Shown: positions 27,957-36,228 of the stretch, piece by piece
How the letters are laid out: each line of letters starts with the position of its first letter
Position numbering within the stretch: position 1 is the first letter of the stretch
Source: Paenibacillus sp. S150
Lineage (GTDB): Bacteria; Bacillota; Bacilli; Paenibacillales; Paenibacillaceae
Reading direction: 5' to 3'
Assembly (NCBI RefSeq): GCF_019352175.1
Contig: NZ_JACBYI010000011.1
Coordinates: 62,001 to 126,000 of the forward strand
Length of the DNA: 64,000 nt
Notes under the pieces: model-generated
Told to the model about the DNA's origin: nothing
The model's input: the letters and a program-made list of their open reading frames with translations, nothing else
Databases searched by the model: none
Program-made: the position numbers and the translations under genes

Positions 27957-28140
27957 AAGTGGAAAAAGTAAACCTAAATCTGCCCATATCCCCTTTTCCG
28001 CCAGCGTTAGTGGGAAAAAGGATAACTAATCCGCTCGATTTTGCCCCTTGGAGGCGGATACACCTAAATTAAGTTTACTTTTTCCCACTATTCCTTCTAC
28101 AACAAGCTCCTTAGCCCATTTAGGTTCACTAATTCCACCT
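27957..28140 (+). repeat. R1 nested-palindrome repeat, copy C (subtype II)
   Basis: Outer left AAGTGGAAAAAGTAAACCTA (27957), inner left TTAGTGGGAAAAAGGATAAC (28008), inner right AAGTTTACTTTTTCCCACTA (ends 28090), outer right GTTCACTAATTCCACCT (ends 28140). Here the inner arms pair through the A/T run without the bulge seen in subtype I. Confidence 0.8.
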
Positions 28141-28229
28141 CACTCCCCTGCCCCCGGCAGCGGTCCCGGTTACCTCACCTGATTCCGCGCTTCCTCCTGC
28201 AAAACAGAACCAACAGGGTCGCCAGTAAA

Positions 28230-28402
28230 TCCCCCCACAAAGCCATCCATGCCGCTGACGCGGCACCACAGAGGATGGAAATGGGGAGCGATTATCCTCA
28301 TCCGTAAAGTTATTTTCCAGGGTAGCGGGGCCTTGGCTTCGATGATGACTCAGGTACTTTGCGGGGACCCCAAAACAGATAAATTTATATTTTTGAACAA
28401 AA
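28230..28402 (+). repeat. R2 dispersed repeat, copy c (long form)
   Basis: CCCCACAAAG, insert with the GCCGC/GCGGC hairpin and AGGATGGAAATGGGGAGCG, then GGGGCCTTGGCTTCG, CTTTGCGGGGACCCC and the tail ending TTTTTGAACAAAAGC. It is almost the inverse of copy b at 14236. The stem after its tail is weak, possibly a decayed terminator. Confidence 0.8.
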
Positions 28403-28605
28403 GCACCTTGGCAGATGAATCAACTTGCCCCTTAGGAGCTGGGCCAAGAGCCAGTCCGCCCTGAGCGATACAAGATGCTTCCGCCTCTCATTCCGCCACT
28501 TTGCTTACCTGCGCGGACAAGATGCTTTCACCTCTCATTCCGACATCTGGCATCAGGTCTGGAGCTTCATCATTTTTTACACACCAGAACCATTTCCCAA
28601 TTTGC

Positions 28606-28639
28606 AAAAAAAAGGCCCCCTTGACTATTCAAGGGAGGC
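28606..28639 (-). terminator. Terminator overlapping the end of the flavoprotein gene
   Basis: Minus strand GCCTCCCTTGA / TCAAGGGGGCC arms, then TTTTTTTT. The 5' arm overlaps the last codons of the gene ending at 28625. Confidence 0.88.
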
Positions 28640-30064
28640 TTGAGCTTTCGCAGCCGGCCACACACCGGAGAACTCAACTTCATCATAGGCGAAAAAGGCA
28701 TCCAAAATCTCTTCCCGGTCATCCATGAACAGCTGGTCGGCCACTCCGGCCACAAGCTTTGGCACCGCATTCTTCATGCCGGAGATAGCCGACGCCGATA
28801 AGCCGCAGCTAACTAGCGCGGAATAATTAAAGACAAACAGTCCGTGTACCGGCTTCCGTCCCTCTTCATCACGGGGCTGGAACGCAAAGCCCGGGCTGAG
28901 GTACGGATGCGCATCCAGCAGCGGGTTCGCCGTCTCCGGCGGCGCTTCATAGCGGTCGCTCCAGCGGGCGATATGGCGCTCCACCAGCTTCAGCTCCGGG
29001 CGCAGGCCCGGATCGCTGAGCAGGCCGGTGCTGACCACCAGAAAGTCAAAGGAGAATTCCCCTTTCGGCGTCGTCACCGCCGCCTTGTCGCGGATGGCTT
29101 GCACCTTCAGCCAGGGTGAACCCAGATGCAGCCGGAAGCCCGGCCAGCCCGCCGCGCGGGCAAAGGTATCATTGGTCGGCGGCTGATTATATTTGAAGAA
29201 ATGCGAAATGACCGCATATTTATCTGCATCAGACAGCGCATGGAACCGCTCAATCATTCCCGACACCTCCATCTGGCGGATCGGGTTAACATTCGGCAGC
29301 CGCTCGCGGCGGACAAACACATGGGCTTCCGCCGCACCTTCCGCAAGCAGGAAGTTGGCGTTGTCAAAGGCCGAGGCGCCGCCGCCGAGGACGGCGATTT
29401 TTTTGCCCCGGAGGGCCGTGCAGTCTATCGCCTCCGAGGTATGGGCATACAGCGCTTTGGGCAGATGGTCGGCCACCATCGGCGGCACATGCCATTCTCC
29501 TCCGCCCTGAATGCCCGTCGCCAGCACAACCTTGCGGGCGAGCAATTGCTCCGAAGGTGCTCCCGCCCCAGCGATATGCAGGCGGTGAATTCCATCCTGA
29601 CCGGGTTCAATCAGCTTCAGCCGGACTTCATTAATTACGGGCAGGCCGAGAATCTTACGGTACCAGCGCAGATAGTTCATCCATTCGCCGCGCGGAATTT
29701 TTTCTACCGCCTCCCAGCCCCCGGGTCCGGTCTGCGCCTCCCACCAGGAGCGGAAGGTTAAAGAGGGAACCCCCAGGTCTACAGAAGTTAAATGCTTGGG
29801 AGTGCGCAGCGTGACCATCCGGGCATACGTCTCCCAAGGCCCCTCCAGCCCTTCGCTGTTCTCGTCGATGACCAGAATGTTGGATATCCGTTCACGCAGC
29901 AGCCCAAAAGCCGCCCCGAGGCCGCTTTGCCCGCCGCCCACAATTACAACATCATACACATGACCTTCAGTATGGCTCAGCGGCCGCACCCAGTCTGCGC
30001 CACCATAGGCAAGATAGGAAAGATCGGTTTTCACTCGTTCATTCAAGGCTTCCAGACTCATCAT
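28625..30064 (-). CDS. FAD/NAD(P)-binding monooxygenase-like oxidoreductase
   Basis: Flavoprotein of 479 residues with two dinucleotide-binding folds. The FAD fold is near residue 38 (YDVVIVGGGQSGLGAAFGL). The NAD(P) fold is near residue 225 (KKIAVLGGGASAFDNANFL), and an ATG/STG motif follows each (VVLATGIQG, VVSTGLLSD). This layout is that of flavin-containing and Baeyer-Villiger type monooxygenases and related oxidoreductases; the substrate is unknown. The first two codons are both ATG behind TGAGGA, so the exact start may be 30064 or 30061. It is a single gene with a terminator overlapping its 3' end. Confidence 0.87.
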   Translation of the reverse strand: MMSLEALNERVKTDLSYLAYGGADWVRPLSHTEGHVYDVVIVGGGQSGLGAAFGLLRERISNILVIDENSEGLEGPWETYARMVTLRTPKHLTSVDLGVPSLTFRSWWEAQTGPGGWEAVEKIPRGEWMNYLRWYRKILGLPVINEVRLKLIEPGQDGIHRLHIAGAGAPSEQLLARKVVLATGIQGGGEWHVPPMVADHLPKALYAHTSEAIDCTALRGKKIAVLGGGASAFDNANFLLAEGAAEAHVFVRRERLPNVNPIRQMEVSGMIERFHALSDADKYAVISHFFKYNQPPTNDTFARAAGWPGFRLHLGSPWLKVQAIRDKAAVTTPKGEFSFDFLVVSTGLLSDPGLRPELKLVERHIARWSDRYEAPPETANPLLDAHPYLSPGFAFQPRDEEGRKPVHGLFVFNYSALVSCGLSASAISGMKNAVPKLVAGVADQLFMDDREEILDAFFAYDEVEFSGVWPAAKAQASLE

Positions 30065-30418
30065 TCCTCAGACCTTTCGGATGGCATCTTTAGGCTATAT
30101 TATAGCGTGTAAGCCCCGCCTTTTGAATGGAGATGGCAAGTTTATTGTCACTGGGGCCAAAATCCGTGAGCCGGATTGTATCCGATCACCAACATTTGGG
30201 GTTCAGCATTTCTATTATATTGACAAAAGAAAAATCAGTGTCCCCGCTTATTAATTCCGCCCATCATATAATCAGCAAAAGCAGCCCATTGACCGGGCTG
30301 ACCTGCCCATCCCCCAAAACTCTGTTATACTGATTCAAGCATGCCTGCACGGCTTCTCTGAATCTTGGCGGCAGATCTGTCCGCCTTCTCTCTTTGAGGC
30401 GATATAACACTGTAATGG
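30065..30418. other. Spacer upstream of the flavoprotein gene
   Basis: No gene seen. A small CAGCCC/GGGCTG hairpin lies at 30282-30300, with TTTTGC following on the minus strand. A TATACT box at 30326 could serve the decayed gene that follows on the plus strand. Confidence 0.4.
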
Positions 30419-30947
30419 GTGACTATTCCCTTATTTATTTCCAGAAATCTGTTTGATATGTTCAAGCTGCCAGGCTATCTGCTGGACTTTTCAGCTTATG
30501 AACTTCCTGATTATTCAGCTGATTGCCTCGAATTTGGCGAAGCCAAACCCAGAGATCTTCTTCGAAATCCCATCGTCTGAAATGCTGCGAGAGCGGCATG
30601 GATGTCTGCTGTGAAATTTCCTCGGCCTATACCAGCAGCAGCAGCTCGTACTCACCATAGCTTCCAATGCACTGAAAGCCCAGCGGCAGCTTGCCTATGC
30701 TTGCGGAAGGGTGCTGATTGTGACAGACCGCAGAGATCCAAATGGCAGCCTGCCGGGGCTTTGGCCAGTAATATGGGATCATCTCCATAAAGAATTTGCC
30801 GCTGCTCTACTTACGGTGGACATTGAACCAAGCAGCAGCAAAACCGCTTTGACGGGTGTTTTATATTTTCCGGACTGCAAAAAAAAGCAAGGGATTATTT
30901 CATCCCCTGCTTCTCTTGCCGGCTCCCGGTTTCAGGGAACCGTGTAA
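30419..30947 (+). pseudogene. Possible decayed gene, family unknown
   Basis: Two protein-like stretches lie in different frames. The first, open from about 30419 to 30558, reads RNLFDMFKLPGYLLDFSAYE and continues LPDYSADCLEFGEAKPRDLL before a stop. The second, open from about 30612, reads QQQLVLTIASNALKAQRQLA and YACGRVLIVTDRRDPNGSLP, then LWPVIWDHLHKEFAAALLTV. Both have the composition of real protein, unlike chance frames here, but no start with a good ribosome site was found and the frames are broken between them. I do not recognise the family. It may have been truncated at the 3' end by the PL11 terminator region at 30879. Confidence 0.35.
30879..30910 (-). terminator. Terminator of the rhamnogalacturonan lyase gene
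   Basis: Minus strand GCAGGGGAT and ATCCCTTGC arms followed by TTTTTTTT, 21 bases beyond the stop. Confidence 0.88.
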
Positions 30948-32797
30948 ATATTGGGCTTCGATACGGCCCCCATCCCATTGCCCAGGAAATAACCCGTGTG
31001 CGGCGGCTGATTGTATGCGGTATTCTGCCAGGCGATGCCCAGGCGGTACACCGGATCATGCATCAGTGTATAGAATTTATAGCTGGTTGCCGCCGTAGTT
31101 GTATAAATCCGCAGCGCGGTGCTGTCCGTTTTCCGCCAGATGACTTCCTCTCTCCAGTCTCCAAGAAGATCCGCCTGCAGACTCGGCGTTGCTTTGGTGC
31201 CGTTGTTGGAGGACACGCTTGCGCCGGTCAGCAGATTGGTTGACGAGCTGCTAGCAGGCACCCACTTGTCAATTTTGACTCCATCCAGCAGCTCACGGGA
31301 TAAATCTCCATCCCACCAGATACCGAAGTTAATCGAAGGTGTTGAAGAGCTGATCTTCGTGCCGGTGATCGAATACAGGCCCACACCATTGCTGGCCCAC
31401 ACCTCTTCTCCGGGATAATTGGGGTCAATGTCCGCAGCCATGCCCCGTCCGGTATCCGCCCCCGTACGGACACCCCACAGAACTGTTCCAGTTGCGGCAT
31501 CCCACACAGCGGCCCCGTAAGGAGAGCTTGTGTCCTCCATTACTTTGAAGACCTCAAGGCCTGCGCGGTTTGGATTCAGATCTCCTACATGCAGCGCGTC
31601 TCCATGTCCAAGCCCTGTGTTGTACAGCCTGGCTCCATTGTCATCAATGGTCAACGCGCCATAAATAATCTCATCCTTGCCGTCGGCATCCACATCGGCG
31701 ACGCTGAGGTTGTGGTTGCCTTGGCCTGTGGTCCCTGGATTGGTCGAGCTGTTGCTGTCAAAAGTCCACTTGCGGGTCAGCGAGCTTCCATTCCAGTCAT
31801 AGGCAACAACAACTGTACGGGTGTAGTAGCCGCGGGCCATAATAATGCTCGGATGCACGCCGTCCAAATAAGCGACTCCGGCCAGAAAACGGTCTACGCG
31901 GTTGCCGTAGCTGTCTCCCCAGCTGGATACGGTTCCTCTTGCCGGAACGTAATCAATGGTGGTCAGCGCCTTCCCGGTTTGGCCGGAGAAGACGGTCAAA
32001 TATTCAGGACCCGACAGGATATAACCGCTCGAATTCCGGTAGTCCGCACTCGCGCTGCCAATGGTGCCCCCGGTTCCGTCCACAGTTCCGTCCGCCGTTT
32101 TGCAGACCACCTCGGCCTTGCCGTCCCCGTTGAAGTCGTACACGAGGAACTGCGTATAATGTGCGCCGGCGCGAATGTTTTTGCCCAGATTAATCCGCCA
32201 TAGTCTGGTGCCGTTCAGCTCATAGGCATCCAGGTAGACATTGCCGGTGTACCCGCTTTGTGAGTTGTCCTTGGAGTTGGAGGGGTCCCATTTGAGGACA
32301 ATTTCATAATCCCCGTCGCCATCCAGATCGCCCACACTGGCATCATTCGCACTGTAGGTATAGCTTACGCCATCCGGTGTGGTGCCGCCCGCCGGAATCT
32401 GCAGCGGAACGTCCAGATAGCCCGAGCCCCATACACTTGCCGCCGGGGAATCGCTTTGTTCAACGCCGCCTACAACGGCTCTGACCGTGTAGCTCGACGA
32501 AGATGTGCCCGAGTTATCCTGGTAATTCGTCCGGTCCGTGATCGGACTTGCGTTAAGCTTGGTGCCGTTTCGGTACAAATTAAAAGCAACCGAAAGCTCC
32601 TCCGTCCCCAGCAGACGCCAGCTGACAAAGACGCCGGTGGACACTTTTACCGCCACCAATCCCCGGTTCAGCTTTTCGGCCTGGCGGGCTGCCGCTGCCG
32701 CTGCTGACGGGAGCGGAGCCAGTAACGGAAAACCTAAAGAAAAGACCAAAAATAAAATCAGTGTGTAATACAAAGGTGAATGTAACCGCTTACCCAT
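30932..32797 (-). CDS. Secreted rhamnogalacturonan lyase, PL11 (YesW-like)
   Basis: Exported pectin-degrading enzyme of 621 residues that cleaves the rhamnose-galacturonate backbone by beta-elimination. A signal peptide (about 1-38) ends in an Ala-rich stretch. Next come the PL11 opening AEKLNRGLVAVKVSTGVFVSWRLLG, a Fn3-like N-terminal strand set, then the beta-propeller with repeated calcium loops DLDGDGDYEIVLKWDPSNSKD, DFNGDGKAEVVCKTADG and DVDADGKDEIIYGA. The ATG at 32797 lies 8 bases after AAGGAGG. No carbohydrate-binding domain is attached. It is a single gene with its own terminator. Confidence 0.94.
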   Translation of the reverse strand: MGKRLHSPLYYTLILFLVFSLGFPLLAPLPSAAAAAARQAEKLNRGLVAVKVSTGVFVSWRLLGTEELSVAFNLYRNGTKLNASPITDRTNYQDNSGTSSSSYTVRAVVGGVEQSDSPAASVWGSGYLDVPLQIPAGGTTPDGVSYTYSANDASVGDLDGDGDYEIVLKWDPSNSKDNSQSGYTGNVYLDAYELNGTRLWRINLGKNIRAGAHYTQFLVYDFNGDGKAEVVCKTADGTVDGTGGTIGSASADYRNSSGYILSGPEYLTVFSGQTGKALTTIDYVPARGTVSSWGDSYGNRVDRFLAGVAYLDGVHPSIIMARGYYTRTVVVAYDWNGSSLTRKWTFDSNSSTNPGTTGQGNHNLSVADVDADGKDEIIYGALTIDDNGARLYNTGLGHGDALHVGDLNPNRAGLEVFKVMEDTSSPYGAAVWDAATGTVLWGVRTGADTGRGMAADIDPNYPGEEVWASNGVGLYSITGTKISSSTPSINFGIWWDGDLSRELLDGVKIDKWVPASSSSTNLLTGASVSSNNGTKATPSLQADLLGDWREEVIWRKTDSTALRIYTTTAATSYKFYTLMHDPVYRLGIAWQNTAYNQPPHTGYFLGNGMGAVSKPNIYTVP

Positions 32798-32900
32798 TAA
32801 TAAATCCTCCTTTTCTATTTTGGCAAATAGGTCCACGAGGTTTGAACAGGTTGTCGGTCTCATTGTTACATATAAATACATAAAAGTAAACATATTGTTA

Positions 32901-32964
32901 AAACAAAAGAGGAGGCTGTGAATAATTTCTTATATGCAGCATGATGTACACCATCCACAGCCTC
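32901..32964 (-). terminator. Hairpin downstream of the decayed gene at 33002
   Basis: Minus strand arms GAGGCTGTG and CACAGCCTC with a 35-base loop, followed by CTCTTTTGTTTT. It points away from the gene remnant at 33002-33150 and looks like the surviving terminator of that gene. Confidence 0.6.
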
Positions 32965-33001
32965 AAAAATAATGCAACTTATTCGGATCGATGACATGTA
33001 T

Positions 33002-33150
33002 TTAAAGTCCGGCCATGCCAATCAGCTTCTTGGAAGCCGCCATGTCCGGAAGGGAATACAGCAGCTTCAGCACCGCTTCGTCAGGATCATCGCACCTCCA
33101 GATAATTCAGGCCCGCTGTGCTCCGGTGTGCTCTAAAGGGTGATTTTCAT
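33002..33150 (-). pseudogene. Remnant of a deleted gene (start and tail only)
   Basis: A good ribosome site (AGGAGGGGAG) and an ATG at 33150 begin MKITL and then meet a stop. Further on, in another frame, a protein-like tail WRCDDPDEAVLKLLYSLPDM, AASKKLIGMAGL ends in TAA at 33002. A hairpin with the right orientation follows. I read this as a gene that lost its middle by deletion. The tail is not enough to name the family. Confidence 0.5.
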
Positions 33151-33248
33151 GTGGGCTCCCCTCCTGCGCTTTTGTTTACATTTTTATAAAATTGTATGTT
33201 CAGCTCTTTTCGAAGATTTCCCCAGTGGAACCCCTGCTGATTTTCACC

Positions 33249-33275
33249 TATACTTAATCAGGGAAGCGATTGCAA
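33249..33275 (+). promoter_or_regulatory. -10 box and cre-like site before the sugar-phosphate isomerase-like gene
   Basis: TATACT at 33249-33254, with a poor -35 (GTGGAA at about 33225). Directly after it, GGGAAGCGATTGCAA (33261-33275) matches the CcpA consensus in reverse at all but one position, placed where a bound repressor would block early transcription. Confidence 0.45.
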
Positions 33276-33304
33276 AACTCTAACAGGACGGAAGGGGCAG
33301 CACG

Positions 33305-34120
33305 ATGCAGATTTCTGTGTTTTACAACCATATTGTTACGGCGGGCAGACAGACAGGGCTGACGGTACCGGAGGTACTGGGGCGTGCGCGCGAATTGGGC
33401 ATCCAGGCTGTGGAGCTGAATCTGGACGAGGTCCAGCCCAGCCGCCAGGCTATGAGAGGTCTGCTGGAGCAGGCTGGAATCACCGTGGCTTCCATGCACG
33501 CTTTTTTTGATTTCGGCAATGCTCCGGAGATTCAGCCCGGACTGGAATTTATTGATGCTGCCGAATATTTGGGCGCGGGCAAGGTGCTGGTGATTCCGGG
33601 ATTTATTGAAGAATCGGCCAGCACAGAGCTGCGGAAGAGCTCGCTGGAGCGAATGGCTGCCGCGCTCAGGGAAATGTGCGATTATGCGGAGCGCAAAGGG
33701 ATCGTGATTACCCTGGAGGATTTTGATGACAGCCGGGCACCCTTCGCCACATCCGGTGAACTGCTCTGGTTTCTGGAGCAGGTTCCGAAGCTGGGCATCA
33801 CCTTTGATACGGGGAACTTCATCTACAGCGGCGAAGACGAGCTGGAAGCCTTCGGGAAGCTTCAGGCGAGAATTGTTCACGTGCATTGCAAAGACCGCTC
33901 GCTGAAAGAAAACAGCAGTGAAACACCCAAGATCAGTATAAGCGGAATTGCGCTGTACCCTTCTCCCGTCGGTTCCGGCTGTATTCCAATGGAGCAGATC
34001 ATGGAACGGCTGAAGGCGGTCGGGTACAAGGATACGGTAGCCATTGAGCATTTTGATGCCGAAGACCAATTGGCCTACATGAAGCAATCGGCAGAATGGC
34101 TGAAGGCCAGATTTAACTAG
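33305..34120 (+). CDS. Sugar phosphate isomerase/epimerase (AP endonuclease 2-like TIM barrel)
   Basis: TIM-barrel protein of 271 residues in the xylose isomerase-like/AP endonuclease family 2 group. Metal ligands expected for the fold are visible in order: LEDFD (Glu), FDTGNFIYSGED (Asp), IVHVHCKDR (His) and AIEHFD (Glu). Members isomerise or epimerise sugars, keto-sugars or inosose. GGAAGGGG precedes the ATG. Its neighbourhood (PL11 lyase, cre-like site) suggests use of a sugar or sugar acid, without naming it. Confidence 0.85.
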   Translation: MQISVFYNHIVTAGRQTGLTVPEVLGRARELGIQAVELNLDEVQPSRQAMRGLLEQAGITVASMHAFFDFGNAPEIQPGLEFIDAAEYLGAGKVLVIPGFIEESASTELRKSSLERMAAALREMCDYAERKGIVITLEDFDDSRAPFATSGELLWFLEQVPKLGITFDTGNFIYSGEDELEAFGKLQARIVHVHCKDRSLKENSSETPKISISGIALYPSPVGSGCIPMEQIMERLKAVGYKDTVAIEHFDAEDQLAYMKQSAEWLKARFN

Positions 34121-34425
34121 GACAAGCAGCAGAGGGGATCGCAGAAATACTGTGGTCCCTATTGCTGTGAATATCCAGGCTGTTGCTGCTGTGCCGCGCA
34201 GACACCCGCCGCCGCTCTAAAAAGCCAGTCCGGCCCGCTGCTCTCCGGGCAACCGGAGGTGGAAATCATCGCTGAGGAAAGCCGGTTCTGCGCCGGAAAA
34301 TCCGTGGCGGATACCGGACGCATCCGGATGACTGCGGAATAATTCCGCAAAGCTCCAGCCGCCGGCCTGCAGTCCCGGCCGCAACGGGTCTGGAATCTGT
34401 TAAAGTTCCATACAGCATTCACAGG
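34121..34425. other. Gene-free spacer
   Basis: Nothing recognised. A GC-rich frame on the minus strand lacks a ribosome site and family resemblance. Confidence 0.5.
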
Positions 34426-35064
34426 CTACAGCTGCACAGCAAATAACGTCTCAATTGGCTTGAAAAACAAATGCCCGTCCGGCCAGGGCTGAAAATGAAG
34501 ATCCATTCTGGAATCCTCCCACTCCTTCGGCGTGCCTGAGGTGGACAGCTTCCCGGGGAGCACCGGTTCTTCGACCACCGCCGGGAACTCCTGGTAGCCG
34601 AACAGCAGATTTTCGTGAATGCCTATGATTTCATATTTCGGACCATGAAACGCCTGCTCTTCCTGAAGCTGATAATGATAATACACATAGCTTGCCGCCA
34701 TCTCCGGCTTCAGGCGGGCAACCCGTCCGACCTGCCGTTCCACAGGGGACTTCCTCCGCCAATGCCCGGCATCCTTCGGCGCATTGAAGTGAAAAACATC
34801 GATCAGGGAAATCCACTTCCGCGGCCGCTCTTCCCCCGGCCAATCCGAGAGGCCGTCAGCCGCCCCGGGAAGAAGCTCTTCCGGAGACAGTTCTTCCTCC
34901 ATGCACTCATAGTAGAGGAACACATTGCGGTTCCATTTATACGCCGCTGCGGTCATAAGCCGCTTTTCCCGGATCAGCCGTGCAGCTTCTCCTCCGGTTT
35001 GCAGATAAAGTATAGCCGTTTCGTCATCTTCCTTAAGCTGTGCCCTTGCCATTACTCTGATCAT
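34426..35064 (-). CDS. Hypothetical protein, about 212 residues
   Basis: Soluble protein of unknown family. I start at the ATG at 35064 (IRVMARAQLKEDDETAILYL), which has GGAAGGATG upstream; an ATG at 35109 would add 15 residues. The sequence is rich in aromatic residues and charged pairs (NRNVFLYYECMEEELSPEEL, YVYYHYQLQEEQAFHGPKYE) with no signal peptide or helices crossing the membrane. The layout suggests a compact alpha/beta protein. Neighbours do not reveal a role: it is convergent with the isomerase-like gene and divergent from the hydrolase. Confidence 0.7.
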   Translation of the reverse strand: MIRVMARAQLKEDDETAILYLQTGGEAARLIREKRLMTAAAYKWNRNVFLYYECMEEELSPEELLPGAADGLSDWPGEERPRKWISLIDVFHFNAPKDAGHWRRKSPVERQVGRVARLKPEMAASYVYYHYQLQEEQAFHGPKYEIIGIHENLLFGYQEFPAVVEEPVLPGKLSTSGTPKEWEDSRMDLHFQPWPDGHLFFKPIETLFAVQL

Positions 35065-35198
35065 GAGCAGTTCATCCTTCCGTTTCAGCCGGCACTCTAT
35101 AAAGAGCATCTAATTCCCCGGGTATTATACCATATACTGGATTTCCGGCAGCTTATAATTGCTTAAATCCTTCCGTGAATTTTGCAGTCATTTTCACA

Positions 35199-35227
35199 GT
35201 GACATATCCAGATGCTGGGAGTACAAT
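35199..35227 (+). promoter_or_regulatory. Promoter of the alpha/beta hydrolase gene
   Basis: GTGACA (35199-35204), 17 bases, TACAAT (35222-35227), 34 bases before the start codon. Confidence 0.6.
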
Positions 35228-35261
35228 AGAAGGAACATTTGTTCTTAACAGGAGGATTTTA

Positions 35262-36029
35262 ATGCCATATATTCAGTTGAACGGGTTGGAAATGTTTTAT
35301 GAGAAAATGGGCAGCGGGGAGCCGTTAATTTTTCTGCACAGCGCTTATTCGCGGGGAATCTTGGCTTTTGCAAGTCAAATTCTTGATTTCCAGAATGCGT
35401 ACACCTGTTATTTCCCTGATTTCAGAGGCCACGGCAGAACCAGATGCGAGAGCCTTGCCTGGAGCACCCCGCAGCTGGCTGATGATATCACGGTGTTCAT
35501 GGAGCAAATGGATATTCCCAAAGCGCATTTCATCAGCTACAGCCTGGGCGCGGGTGCTGCCATGTATGTTGCAGTCAACGCACCAGAGCGTGTATTTTCA
35601 ATGACGGCCATCGGTTGCAGCGGATTCAATGATCCGTCCGGTGCGGACGAATATGAACCGGAAGCGCTTATCGCCCAGGGCAAGCATGCCGCCATCAGCC
35701 AAATGATTGAAAGACATGAGGACGCACACCGGGGGAACTGGCAGGAATTCATGCGGCAGAGCGCCGCAGATTGGCGGCTGTTCCCGCAGCTAAGCGAGGA
35801 GCAGATCCGCAGCATCCGTTGTCCTGCCCTGTTTATTGCCGGGGAGCATGATCCTTATGTAAAGGAAGCACAGCTGAAGCACCTGAACTCGCTGGTGAAG
35901 AATTCAGAGTATCTTGTTGTCCCCGGAGGCAGCCGCCGCCCCCACATGCTGAGAGAGAATCCTGTTCTGGTGAATGATGCAATCCTGCAGTTTTTGAAGC
36001 TGCATCCTATAGCTGATGGTTACTCTTAG
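35262..36029 (+). CDS. Alpha/beta hydrolase
   Basis: Hydrolase of 255 residues with the alpha/beta fold. The oxyanion strand is PLIFLHSAYSRG and the CYFPDFRGHGRT turn follows. The nucleophile elbow ISYSLGAG has Ser in place of the first Gly of G-x-S-x-G. The acid is in FIAGEHDPYV, and the base histidine is near the C-terminus (RRPHMLREN). The ATG at 35262 has GGAGG 7 bases upstream. The substrate is unknown; lactonase, esterase and haloperoxidase-like enzymes share this architecture. Confidence 0.87.
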   Translation: MPYIQLNGLEMFYEKMGSGEPLIFLHSAYSRGILAFASQILDFQNAYTCYFPDFRGHGRTRCESLAWSTPQLADDITVFMEQMDIPKAHFISYSLGAGAAMYVAVNAPERVFSMTAIGCSGFNDPSGADEYEPEALIAQGKHAAISQMIERHEDAHRGNWQEFMRQSAADWRLFPQLSEEQIRSIRCPALFIAGEHDPYVKEAQLKHLNSLVKNSEYLVVPGGSRRPHMLRENPVLVNDAILQFLKLHPIADGYS

Positions 36030-36228
36030 CGGATGCTCCGGATTGAAGTGATCCTGGCGGGCGGGTAGAGATGATGGGGAACCGCATAGGCAATAAAGGG
36101 CTTGGTCTCCTGGAGCTTGCCGGACAGATGGAAATACAATTACAAACTTAGTGAATTATTTTCTTCCAGATTATATAATACAAGTTGTATATTACCGAAA
36201 GCTACCCCGAAAGGATGTTGATAATCCC

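Larger units (their letters stand above)
27693..28605. other. Gene-free interval carrying R1 subtype II and a long R2 copy
   Basis: No gene is supported. The part 27829-28220 is related over most of its length to 54930-55320, beyond the R1 core itself, with shared blocks such as GGACCTTCCTGCTG upstream and TCCTCCTGCAAAACAG downstream. R2 copy c follows at 28230. The piece 28430-28600 is unremarkable. Confidence 0.6.
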
